DNA of 64,000 bases from Streptomyces humicola. GTDB taxonomy: Bacteria > Actinomycetota > Actinomycetes > Streptomycetales > Streptomycetaceae. The stretch lies in contig NZ_JANFNG010000003.1 in the NCBI RefSeq assembly GCF_024436035.1, positions 124,001 through 188,000 on the forward strand, given 5' to 3'. Shown here piece after piece: positions 58,787 to 64,000 of this stretch (its first letter is position 1; the number at the start of each line of letters is the position of its first letter). A program made the position numbers and the translations under genes. A model generated the notes under the pieces. The model was not told the DNA's origin. It did no database searches and saw only the letters and a program-made list of their open reading frames with translations.

Positions 58787-59203
58787 ATGCGTAAGTTTCA
58801 GCAGGTCGCGGTCGTCGCCGCAGCAGCAGTGGGCGGCCTCTCCACGATCGGAGCCGGCGTCAGCTTCTCCGACGCTCCTCACGTCGGGTACAACGGTGCT
58901 GCCTCGGAGCAGGGCCGGACGGCCATGCAGCCGCACATGGCCGCACCGCAGGCGCAGCTGCCCCCTCCGCAGCAGGGCCCGCTGCTGGCTCCTCAGCTGT
59001 CCCCGCAGTTCGCCCCGGATCTGCAGCCGCAAGTCTCCCCGCAGCTCGCTCCCCCGCGGGAGCAGGACAACCTCTTCCACCCGTACCAGGAGTGCAGTCC
59101 GCAGGCGGTGCTCGAGGCCAACGTCCCGGTCGGCCTGCTCGCCACCCCGGAGACCAACGGCGAAGCCTGCAGTCAGTCGGTCAGCCCCTTCATCCATCAC
59201 TGA
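58787..59203 (+). CDS. secreted Pro/Gln-rich protein, family 2 (MRKFQQ)
   Basis: 138 residues. The signal peptide (MRKFQQVAVVAAAAVGG...) should be cut near SFSDA. The mature part is a Pro/Gln-rich repeat (PQLSPQFAPDLQPQVSPQLAP) followed by a C-terminal part with two cysteines (ECSPQ...EACSQ) around a VPVGLLATPE core. No enzyme motif. Paralogue of the gene at 62201-62764, which lacks the Cys part. First gene of the secreted-protein cluster. Confidence 0.8.
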   Translation: MRKFQQVAVVAAAAVGGLSTIGAGVSFSDAPHVGYNGAASEQGRTAMQPHMAAPQAQLPPPQQGPLLAPQLSPQFAPDLQPQVSPQLAPPREQDNLFHPYQECSPQAVLEANVPVGLLATPETNGEACSQSVSPFIHH

Positions 59204-59247
59204 AGCCATCGGGAGTCGCCGGGAGTCGCCACGCGCGACGCCCACTG

Positions 59248-59281
59248 CGGGCCCTTCGAGTCTCGATCCCCGAAGGGCCCG
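59248..59281 (+). terminator. terminator of the first cluster gene
   Basis: Perfect 11-bp stem CGGGCCCTTCG/CGAAGGGCCCG with a 12-base loop, 45 bases after the stop. The same GGGCCCTTCG core recurs in the terminator at 62097-62142. Confidence 0.8.
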
Positions 59282-59426
59282 TTCATGTGCAGTACAGCCG
59301 AACGGGTTGGTTTCGCCGCCGAGCGTCCGTCGGTTTCCGGCGCGTCGATGCCCCGGGCTGGCCAGGGTGCGGGGCAGGCCCCGGGTCGGGTGATCGCTTG
59401 TAGTGATCTCGCACGGAGGCTCGCCG

Positions 59427-59516
59427 CTGAGCGGCGCGGCGTTTTTCATACTAACGTCCGTTACCGTACGAAGTCGGTCTGTAACAGACCGCATCCGCTC
59501 GACCAACGGAGAAGAC
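59427..59516 (+). promoter_or_regulatory. family 1 leader element, copy A
   Basis: Conserved block: CTGAGCGG..., TTTTTCATACTAAC, CCGTACGAAGTCGG, the inverted repeat CGGTCT (59475-59480)-GTAAC-AGACCG (59486-59491), and ACCAACGGAGAAGA as ribosome site. The repeat ends 25 bases before the ATG, exactly as in copies B and C. Confidence 0.75.
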
Positions 59517-59795
59517 ATGCGCAAGCTTCACAAGGCCGTCGTGGTGGCCACCGTGCTCGGCAGCGTCGCCTTCATCGGTGCCGGCACCGCTTCCGCCGAC
59601 GGCTGGGGGCGTGGCGGCCGCCTCGGCGTCTCGCAGGGCGTCTGGTGTAAATCGCACGACCTGAACCTCGACGTCCTCGGCGAGGTGGGGATCCTGAACG
59701 GCCTGGCGGGCAACCTGATCAATGGCGAGGGCAACCCCGGTGGCCAGGGCACTCACATGGGCTCGTCCATGGGCTGCAGCAACAGCGCCTTCTGA
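59517..59795 (+). CDS. small secreted two-Cys protein, family 1 copy A
   Basis: 92 residues. Signal peptide MRKLHKAVVVATVLGSVAF cut after TASA, leaving a mature protein of about 65 residues: a Gly/Arg start, then CKSHDLNLDVLGEVGILNGL, GNLINGEGNPGGQ and SMGCSN. Two cysteines about 43 residues apart probably form one disulfide. The VGxLNGLxGN core recalls chaplins but the overall text differs. GGAG lies before the ATG. Confidence 0.82.
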   Translation: MRKLHKAVVVATVLGSVAFIGAGTASADGWGRGGRLGVSQGVWCKSHDLNLDVLGEVGILNGLAGNLINGEGNPGGQGTHMGSSMGCSNSAF

Positions 59796-59824
59796 ACGTC
59801 GGGCAGTCAGGTGAGTGATTGAGC

Positions 59825-59868
59825 ATGGGTCCCGGTGTCCGAGCCACGGGCCGGGCGCCGGGGCCCAT
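59825..59868 (+). terminator. terminator of copy A
   Basis: Arms ATGGGTCCCGG (59825-59835) and CCGGGGCCCAT (59858-59868) pair with one G-T pair. The text ATGGGTCCCGGTGTCCGAGCC recurs in the terminator at 63202-63249. Confidence 0.75.
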
Positions 59869-59908
59869 TTCTGACCTTCTTCTGAGCCCGGGCGCGGGTC
59901 GTGTGCAG

Positions 59909-59948
59909 CGTCCGGGCCTTATCACAAACGTCCGGGCCTTATCACAAA
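59909..59948 (+). repeat. 20-bp tandem repeat before the third cluster gene
   Basis: Two identical copies of CGTCCGGGCCTTATCACAAA (59909-59928, 59929-59948), ending 12 bases before the next start codon. The second copy joins the Shine-Dalgarno AAAGGAA. Confidence 0.92.
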
Positions 59949-59960
59949 GGAACGCATCAC

Positions 59961-60344
59961 ATGTTCAGTCGGAACAAGATCGCAGCCGTCCTGGGGCTTC
60001 TGGGCGGCCTCTCCATGACCTGCGTCGGCGTCGCCCAGGCGCACGGCAAAGGGCCGTCGAACGGCTGCAAGCGCGACGGCCAGGGCAACGTCACCTGCGT
60101 CCGGAAGAGCCAGACCATCTACACCACCAAGGACGGCAAGCACATCGTGGTGAAGGTGAAGCAGACGCAGAATTGCTCGACGGCCTCCCGGCACCGCCTG
60201 CTGTGGCCCGGAATCAACATCGGCGGCACTGCGACCTCGACTACGGAGATCGGGCCGAAGATGAGCTGCTCCAACAACCTGCCGCGGAACAACAATGCGT
60301 CGCTGCCCGACGGCCTCACGCTGCCCAGCTTCCTTCTGCCCTGA
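59961..60344 (+). CDS. secreted small cysteine-containing protein
   Basis: 127 residues. Signal peptide MFSRNKIAAVLGLLGGLS... cut near AQA. The mature part has four cysteines (NGCKRD, VTCVRK, QNCSTA, MSCSNN) and a basic stretch with TKDGKHIVVKVKQTQ. Not a member of families 1 or 2; similar secreted proteins occur in Streptomyces without known function. AAAGGAA lies nine bases upstream. Confidence 0.78.
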   Translation: MFSRNKIAAVLGLLGGLSMTCVGVAQAHGKGPSNGCKRDGQGNVTCVRKSQTIYTTKDGKHIVVKVKQTQNCSTASRHRLLWPGINIGGTATSTTEIGPKMSCSNNLPRNNNASLPDGLTLPSFLLP

Positions 60345-60643
60345 ATCCCACACCGTGGTGGCCGCACCGGGTTGAGGCGACTCGGCCTTGATCTGCAGCC
60401 GGAATCGTGAGTGCCCGGCCGACGTGGTCGTCGGCCACACGACCCACGCGCTCAGCTGCGCGCCGACTTCCGCGATCCCCGCATCCGGATCCATTCTCGC
60501 GGCGCGTACCCGGTACACGTGACCGAGCACCGAGGCCCTCCATGTCCGCGCGTACGGCGCGGACTTCCGCATGCCTGCCCTCATCCGCGGCCGGACGCGC
60601 CACGCGAACCGTCCCGGCCCGGGCTCCGGCGAACGTCGAAGAG
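60345..60643. other. gap without a recognisable gene
   Basis: Open frames on both strands are Arg/Pro/Ala-rich, lack Shine-Dalgarno sites and match nothing I know. I see no repeat or hairpin in this part. Confidence 0.5.
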
Positions 60644-60679
60644 CGGGTCCCGGCGCCGCGGCTCGGACACCGGGACCCG
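60644..60679 (-). terminator. terminator of copy B
   Basis: Perfect 10-bp stem CGGGTCCCGG/CCGGGACCCG, starting eight bases after the stop of the minus-strand gene. GCTCGGACACCGGGACCC is shared with the terminator at 63202-63249. Confidence 0.75.
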
Positions 60680-60686
60680 TTCTCCA

Positions 60687-61229
60687 CTACTTACTGAGAG
60701 CCTGGTTGTTGCAGCCTGCGGTCGAGCCCAGGTGAGTGGCCTGCCCGCCAGGGTGACCCTCGCCGTTGAGCGCGTTGCCCAGCAGGCCGTTGGCGATTCC
60801 GACCTCACCGAGGATGTCCAGGTTCAGGTCGTGCGACCTGCACTGGGTGACCTGCTTGACGTCGACGTCGCGACGGCCCTCTTCCCTGCCCCCGTGGCGC
60901 CAGCCGTCGTCGTCCCCCCGACCCCAGTCGTCGTCCTGCCGGCCGTAGGACGGCTGAGCGTAGCCCTGCTGACCGGAGGCCTGCGGACCGTAGGACGGCT
61001 GACCGGAGGCCTGCGGACCGTACATGGGCTGACCATACACGGGCTGAGCGTATGCGGGCTGGGCGTAGGCAGGTTGAGCGTAGACGGGCTGGACGTAGGC
61101 AGGTTGAGCGTAGACCGGCTGGCCGCCATAGGCCGGCGCCCAGCCGTCGGCCGAAGCGGTGCCGGCACCGATGAGGCTGACGCTGCCGATCACGGCGGTC
61201 ATCACGACGGCCTTGTGAAGCTTGCGCAT
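60687..61229 (-). CDS. secreted Tyr-rich repeat protein with two-Cys domain, family 1 copy B
   Basis: 180 residues in three parts: a family 1 signal peptide (MRKLHKAVVMTAVIGSVS... to TASA), about 70 residues of QPVYAQPAY-type repeats plus GPQASGQ repeats and an Asp/Arg/Gly linker, then the two-Cys domain CRSHDLNLDILGEVGIANGL...GNALNGEG...TAGCNN. It joins the features of copies A/C (Cys domain) and E (Tyr repeats) in one chain. Confidence 0.82.
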   Translation of the reverse strand: MRKLHKAVVMTAVIGSVSLIGAGTASADGWAPAYGGQPVYAQPAYVQPVYAQPAYAQPAYAQPVYGQPMYGPQASGQPSYGPQASGQQGYAQPSYGRQDDDWGRGDDDGWRHGGREEGRRDVDVKQVTQCRSHDLNLDILGEVGIANGLLGNALNGEGHPGGQATHLGSTAGCNNQALSK

Positions 61230-61318
61230 TTCTTCTCCGTTGGTTGAGCGAATACGGTCTGTAGTAGACCGACTTCGTACGGTAACGAAAGTTAGTATGA
61301 AAAGCACCGCACCGCTCA
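61230..61318 (-). promoter_or_regulatory. family 1 leader element, copy B
   Basis: Same block as copy A. The inverted repeat is at 61255-61260 and 61266-61271 with loop GTAGT on the plus strand; it stands 25 bases from the start codon. TTTTCATACTAAC and CTGAGCGGTGCGGTG lie upstream. Confidence 0.75.
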
Positions 61319-61450
61319 GCGGCGCGCCCTGCCGCAGGGCAAACTGCGAACGGGTTACCCGGCCGGAGAATGCCCGTATCCCGGTCGGTCTGGGGCATTG
61401 ACGCGAGGTGCTGGACCGCGAAATCAACCCGTTCGGCTGTCGTGCAGATG
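61319..61450. other. intergenic repeat unit, copy B-C
   Basis: No gene. GAATGCCC, GGTCxGG, GGGCAT and ACCCGTTCGGCTGT segments recur in the same order at 62005-62100 and, inverted, at 59285-59400. This shows the spacers were duplicated along with the genes. Confidence 0.6.
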
Positions 61451-61487
61451 CATGGGCCCCTCGGGGGGCCATCCCGAAGGACCCATG
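61451..61487 (-). terminator. terminator of copy C
   Basis: CATGGGCCCCTCGGG (61451-61465) pairs with CCCGAAGGACCCATG (61473-61487) at 13 of 15 positions, 90 bases after the stop. A second GGxCCCGG-type hairpin at about 61504-61544 is closer and related to the other cluster terminators. Confidence 0.65.
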
Positions 61488-61577
61488 GAAGAGGCCGAAG
61501 AATGGGCCCCGGCGCCGGGCCTTGCGGCTCGGACATCGGGACCCACTTCTCGTTGTCTATTTCGACTATGTGTGGCC

Positions 61578-61868
61578 CTACTTGCCGAAGGCGCTGTTGT
61601 TGCAGCCCATGGACGAGCCCAACGAGCTTGCCTGTGCACCCGGGTTGCCCTCGCCGTTGAGCGCGTTGCCCGCCAGGCCGTTCAGGAGCCCGACCTCGCC
61701 GAGGACGTCAAGGTTAAGGTCGTGCGACTTGCACTGGGCGCTCTGCGAGACGCCGAGCTCGCCGAACCCCCCGCCGCCCCAGCCGTCGGCGGAAGCGGTG
61801 CCGGCACCGAGGAAGCCGACGCTGCCGATCACGGCGGTCATCACGACGGCCTTGTGAAGCTTGCGCAT
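61578..61868 (-). CDS. small secreted two-Cys protein, family 1 copy C
   Basis: 96 residues; closest to copy A. Signal peptide to TASA, short GWGGGGFGELGVSQS start, then CKSHDLNLDVLGEVGLLNGL, GNALNGEGNPGAQ and SMGCNN. Conserved core residues are nearly identical to A and B. Confidence 0.83.
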   Translation of the reverse strand: MRKLHKAVVMTAVIGSVGFLGAGTASADGWGGGGFGELGVSQSAQCKSHDLNLDVLGEVGLLNGLAGNALNGEGNPGAQASSLGSSMGCNNSAFGK

Positions 61869-61957
61869 TTCTTCTCCGTTGGTTGAGCGGATGCGGTCTG
61901 TAATAGACCGACTTCATACAGTTATAGAAGCTAGTATGAAAAGTGCCGCACCGCTCA
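61869..61957 (-). promoter_or_regulatory. family 1 leader element, copy C
   Basis: Inverted repeat at 61894-61899 and 61905-61910 with loop GTAAT on the plus strand, 25 bases from the start. TTTTCATACTAGC and CTGAGCGGTGCGGCAC upstream as in copies A and B. Confidence 0.75.
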
Positions 61958-62096
61958 GAGGCGCGCTCCGGTGAAGAACCACTGCGGGCAATGAGGTGGT
62001 CGGGGGAATGCCCCGCATCCTGGTCAGGGCCGGGCATCGACGCGCTGGAACAGTCCAAGACCCTTCGTGGAGAACAACCCGTTCGGCTGTAGTGCA

Positions 62097-62142
62097 CATG
62101 CATGGGCCCTTCGGGGGTTGATTCCCGAAGGGCCCATGCATG
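62097..62142 (-). terminator. long perfect-stem terminator of the family 2 gene
   Basis: 19-bp perfect inverted repeat (62097-62115, 62124-62142) with loop GGTTGATT, 58 bases after the stop. Confidence 0.85.
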
Positions 62143-62200
62143 AGCGTCTCCTGAGGTGGCGTCGGACTCGAGGCTCCGGCGTGCCCGGCTGCCGGTCGGC

Positions 62201-62764
62201 CTATGGGGCGACCTGCGGTGACAGCTGCGGGGAGAACTGGCCGCCCAGATTCGGGGCCACCTGCGGGACGAACTGGGGGGCCACCTGCGGTACCAGTTCC
62301 GGGAGCCACCGCGGAGCGGCCACCTGCGGGGCCACCTGGGGCGCCACCTGCGGGACAACCTGCGGGACGACCTGGGGAACAACCTGCGACGGCGGTGCCG
62401 TTTCCGTCTGATACCCCACCGCCTGGGGCTGGGGCGCCATTTGCGGCTGAGGGGCCATCTGCGGCTGGTATCCCACCGGCTGCGGCTGAGGGGCCATCTG
62501 CGGTGGTGGTGCCATCTGTGGCTGAGGGGCCATCATCTGTGGCTGAGGGGCCATCATCTGCGGTTGGGGCGCCATCTGCGGCTGGTACCCCATCCCCTGT
62601 GGCTGATACCCCATCGGCTGTGGCTGAGGGGCCATCTGCTCCGGAGCGTAGCCGTTGTATGCGACGGGGGGAGGAGCGTCGGCGAAGGCGACGCCGGCAC
62701 CGATGGTGGACAGACCGCCTACCGCTGCTGCGGCGACGGCTGCGACCTGCTGAAGCTTGCGCAT
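62201..62764 (-). CDS. secreted Pro/Gln/Met-rich repeat protein, family 2 (MRKLQQ)
   Basis: 187 residues. Signal peptide MRKLQQVAAVAAAAVGG... cut near AFADA. The rest is low-complexity: YQPQGM, MAPQPQMM and many PQVAP units, ending in SPQLSPQVAP. Unlike its paralogue at 58787 it has no C-terminal Cys part and no cysteine. It should be disordered or polyproline-rich outside the cell. Confidence 0.8.
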   Translation of the reverse strand: MRKLQQVAAVAAAAVGGLSTIGAGVAFADAPPPVAYNGYAPEQMAPQPQPMGYQPQGMGYQPQMAPQPQMMAPQPQMMAPQPQMAPPPQMAPQPQPVGYQPQMAPQPQMAPQPQAVGYQTETAPPSQVVPQVVPQVVPQVAPQVAPQVAAPRWLPELVPQVAPQFVPQVAPNLGGQFSPQLSPQVAP

Positions 62765-62823
62765 GGAACCCCTGGTCCTTCACTCACATGTATGCGGAGG
62801 TGTGATTACTTATTGCGAGCTTA

Positions 62824-62841
62824 CGCACACTAACAGTAGCC
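62824..62841 (-). promoter_or_regulatory. family 2 promoter element, copy 2
   Basis: Exact 18-base match, on the minus strand, to the element at 58726-58743, with GCGATGCGAA again upstream. It starts 59 bases before the gene. Confidence 0.6.
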
Positions 62842-63201
62842 GAAGGCGCGATTCGCATCGCCGTGCGCCCCGTGTTGGGCTACAGCGGAAGCCTCCCGCG
62901 GGCCCGCGTCAGCACTCGCTGCGCTGTCCTCCAACGCCGCGCAAAGCCGAACGGCGGACCCCATCGCCTCTCCTCTGGTCTTTCCAACAGCACGTTTGCC
63001 GACGTGGCCTGTCAGTGGCCGCCGAGGGCCGCCCCTGACGCCGGGGGGAGCGCCTTTCCGCCGGTGGCGGTCCACGGACTGATCGCCATCCCCTCCCCCA
63101 ACCCAACGACCCACCTCCGGACCGGTCACGGGAGCCGTTGCACGGCACCCGTTTCGGTGGAGACGGTCCGCCCCGCGTCCGGTCCTGAAAGAGGGTCGAA
63201 G
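62842..63201. other. 360-base gap without a recognisable gene
   Basis: Open frames exist on both strands but lack ribosome sites and recognisable products. I see no repeat shared with the rest of the cluster. Confidence 0.5.
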
Positions 63202-63249
63202 AATGGGTCCCGGTGTCCGAGCCGCAAGGCTCGGACACCGGGACCCATT
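63202..63249. terminator. 22-bp perfect-stem terminator
   Basis: Arms 63202-63223 and 63228-63249 pair without mismatch around a GCAA tetraloop. Carries the GGGTCCCGGTGTCCGAGCC text found, in decayed form, behind copies A, B and C. It follows the minus-strand copy E gene by 80 bases. Confidence 0.9.
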
Positions 63250-63329
63250 TCTCGATCACCTGTTTCGACTGCCGGAGGCGGGTCGCTCTCGCCGTTGTCT
63301 GCCGCCGCCCGGCGCGCCGTGACCGTCGG

Positions 63330-63650
63330 TCAGCGGTACATCGGCGGGCCGTAGACGGGCTGGCCGTAGCCGTACATCGGCGGGCCGTAGGCGGGCTGGC
63401 TGTAGCTGTAGACCGGCTGGCTGTAGCTGTAGGCGGGCTGGCTGTAGCTGTAGACCGGCTGGCTGTAGCTGTAGGCGGGCTGGCTGTAGCTGTAGACCGG
63501 CTGGCTGTAGCCGTACACGGGCTGGCTGTAGCCGTACACGGGCTGGCCATAGACCGGCGCCCAGCCGTCGGCGGAAGCGGTGCCGGCACCGATGAAGCCG
63601 ACACTGCCGAGCGTCGCGGCCACGACGACGGCCTTTTGAAGCTTGCGCAT
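63330..63650 (-). CDS. secreted Tyr-rich repeat protein, family 1 copy E
   Basis: 106 residues. Family 1 signal peptide (MRKLQKAVVVAATLGSVGF to TASA, then DGWAPVYG), followed by about nine QPVYGYS/QPVYSYS/QPAYSYS repeats and a PPMYGYG ending. No cysteine and no two-Cys domain. Tyrosine makes up about a quarter of the mature chain. Confidence 0.82.
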   Translation of the reverse strand: MRKLQKAVVVAATLGSVGFIGAGTASADGWAPVYGQPVYGYSQPVYGYSQPVYSYSQPAYSYSQPVYSYSQPAYSYSQPVYSYSQPAYGPPMYGYGQPVYGPPMYR

Positions 63651-63717
63651 TTCTTCTCCCATTGATTGAGTGCGAAGCGGTCTGCAATAGACCGACTTCG
63701 TACGGTTATGGAAGTTA
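63651..63717 (-). promoter_or_regulatory. family 1 leader element, copy E (diverged)
   Basis: Inverted repeat at 63678-63683 and 63689-63694 with loop GCAAT on the plus strand, 27 bases from the start. CCGTACGAAGTCGG is kept; the TTTTCATACT part is lost. Confidence 0.68.
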
Positions 63718-63957
63718 GCCCCAGCGTGTCGCCGAGCGGTACAGGGCGTTCGGATGCTCCATGGCGAACCACCCGTACGGCCCCATCGCACAACCACCGG
63801 GTGGTTCGAGGGGGTCAACTCCCTTGAAGGGCGAAGTGGTCGGGCCTCGCAACCGTACGATCGGGTGATCGCTTGGCGTGGGGGTCGGAGCCTGTCCGCT
63901 CCGGGTGGAAGGGTGCAAGCAGCACCCCAAATGTCACGAAGTGAAGCAGGAGTCGCC
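63718..63957. other. 240-base gap before the last CDS
   Basis: No gene. Contains weak remains of the intergenic repeat (AACCACCCGTACGGCCCCAT near 63766) and the start region of the next gene. Confidence 0.5.
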
Positions 63958-64000
63958 ATGCGCCGTGCACTCGCCACCCTTGTGGGAGCCCTCGCTTTCG
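63958..64000 (+). CDS. start of a secreted protein, cut by the window end
   Basis: ATG with AGGAG six bases upstream, coding MRRALATLVGALAF, the start of a signal peptide. Only 14 codons are visible. Confidence 0.6.
   Translation, partial: MRRALATLVGALAF

Noticed and set aside
62203-62805. 200-codon plus-strand frame opposite the Pro/Gln-rich secreted protein
   Set aside because: The repeats in the real gene give an open antisense frame. It has no ribosome site and no signal peptide, while the minus-strand frame has both.
59475-63694. Family 1 leader hairpins as DasR sites
   Set aside because: The arms GGTCT/AGACC are the dre half-sites, but here they are five bases apart; dre needs them adjacent, so DasR binding is unlikely.

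Overview
The window is high-GC actinobacterial DNA with GTG starts, stop/start overlaps of one to four bases, and a gene order that follows the conserved core of Streptomyces. sigR-rsrA, nrdAB, dasR-dasABC-dasD, a PdtaS-type kinase, wblE and sigH all appear in their usual order. A Streptomyces or close relative (Streptomycetaceae) is the best reading; the species cannot be told from this sequence.

Layout. 0-13 kb: an E1/TOMM-like protein, a YgjP-type metallopeptidase, a Nudix hydrolase, a zincin-fold protein, an SDR protein, moaE, a PDZ/Lon-like protease, a UPF0182 membrane protein, a Sel1-repeat protein and the initiator tRNA. 13-25 kb: a secreted trypsin-like protease, a Fur-type regulator divergent from catalase, a CBS protein, histidinol-phosphatase, a TetR regulator, an SMR pump, rsgA, aroA, an M50-like protein and an SRAP protein. 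25-29 kb: the redox-stress sigma factor sigR with its own promoter, a long-isoform start and the anti-sigma gene rsrA, then a TPR gene and def. 29-34 kb: nrdAB behind a cobalamin riboswitch. 34-38 kb: a damaged LysR gene divergent from a mandelate-racemase-family dehydratase, and a sodium/solute symporter with a DUF3311 partner. 38-45.5 kb: the chitin/GlcNAc system dasR, dasABC, dasD, nagB with DasR operators. 45.5-52 kb: histidine kinase, wblE, a lipid kinase, and the sigH operon with its anti-sigma gene. 52-58.5 kb: a Na+/H+ antiporter, a PLP enzyme, a second-type amt, a remnant of a GPP methyltransferase gene, and a hydrolase with a Cys nucleophile.

58.7-64 kb is the accessory part and the most unusual. 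Six small exported proteins fall in two paralogous families, with a seventh unrelated secreted protein among them. Family 1 (signal peptide MRKLHK/MRKLQK, four genes) has a conserved upstream leader with the hairpin CGGTCT-N5-AGACCG at a fixed distance from the start codon. Some members carry a two-Cys glycine/asparagine-rich domain, one has only tyrosine-rich QPxY repeats, and one has both. Family 2 (MRKFQQ/MRKLQQ, two genes) has proline/glutamine-rich repeats and shares an exact 18-base promoter element. Related long-stem terminators lie behind the family 1 genes. This looks like a recently duplicated cell-surface or matrix system, which I did not recognise as a named one.

Working together: catR/katA, sigR/rsrA and wblE serve redox and stress control; sigH with its anti-sigma factor serves osmotic/developmental stress; the das genes import and process chitin-derived sugars; nrdAB supplies deoxynucleotides when cobalamin is scarce.
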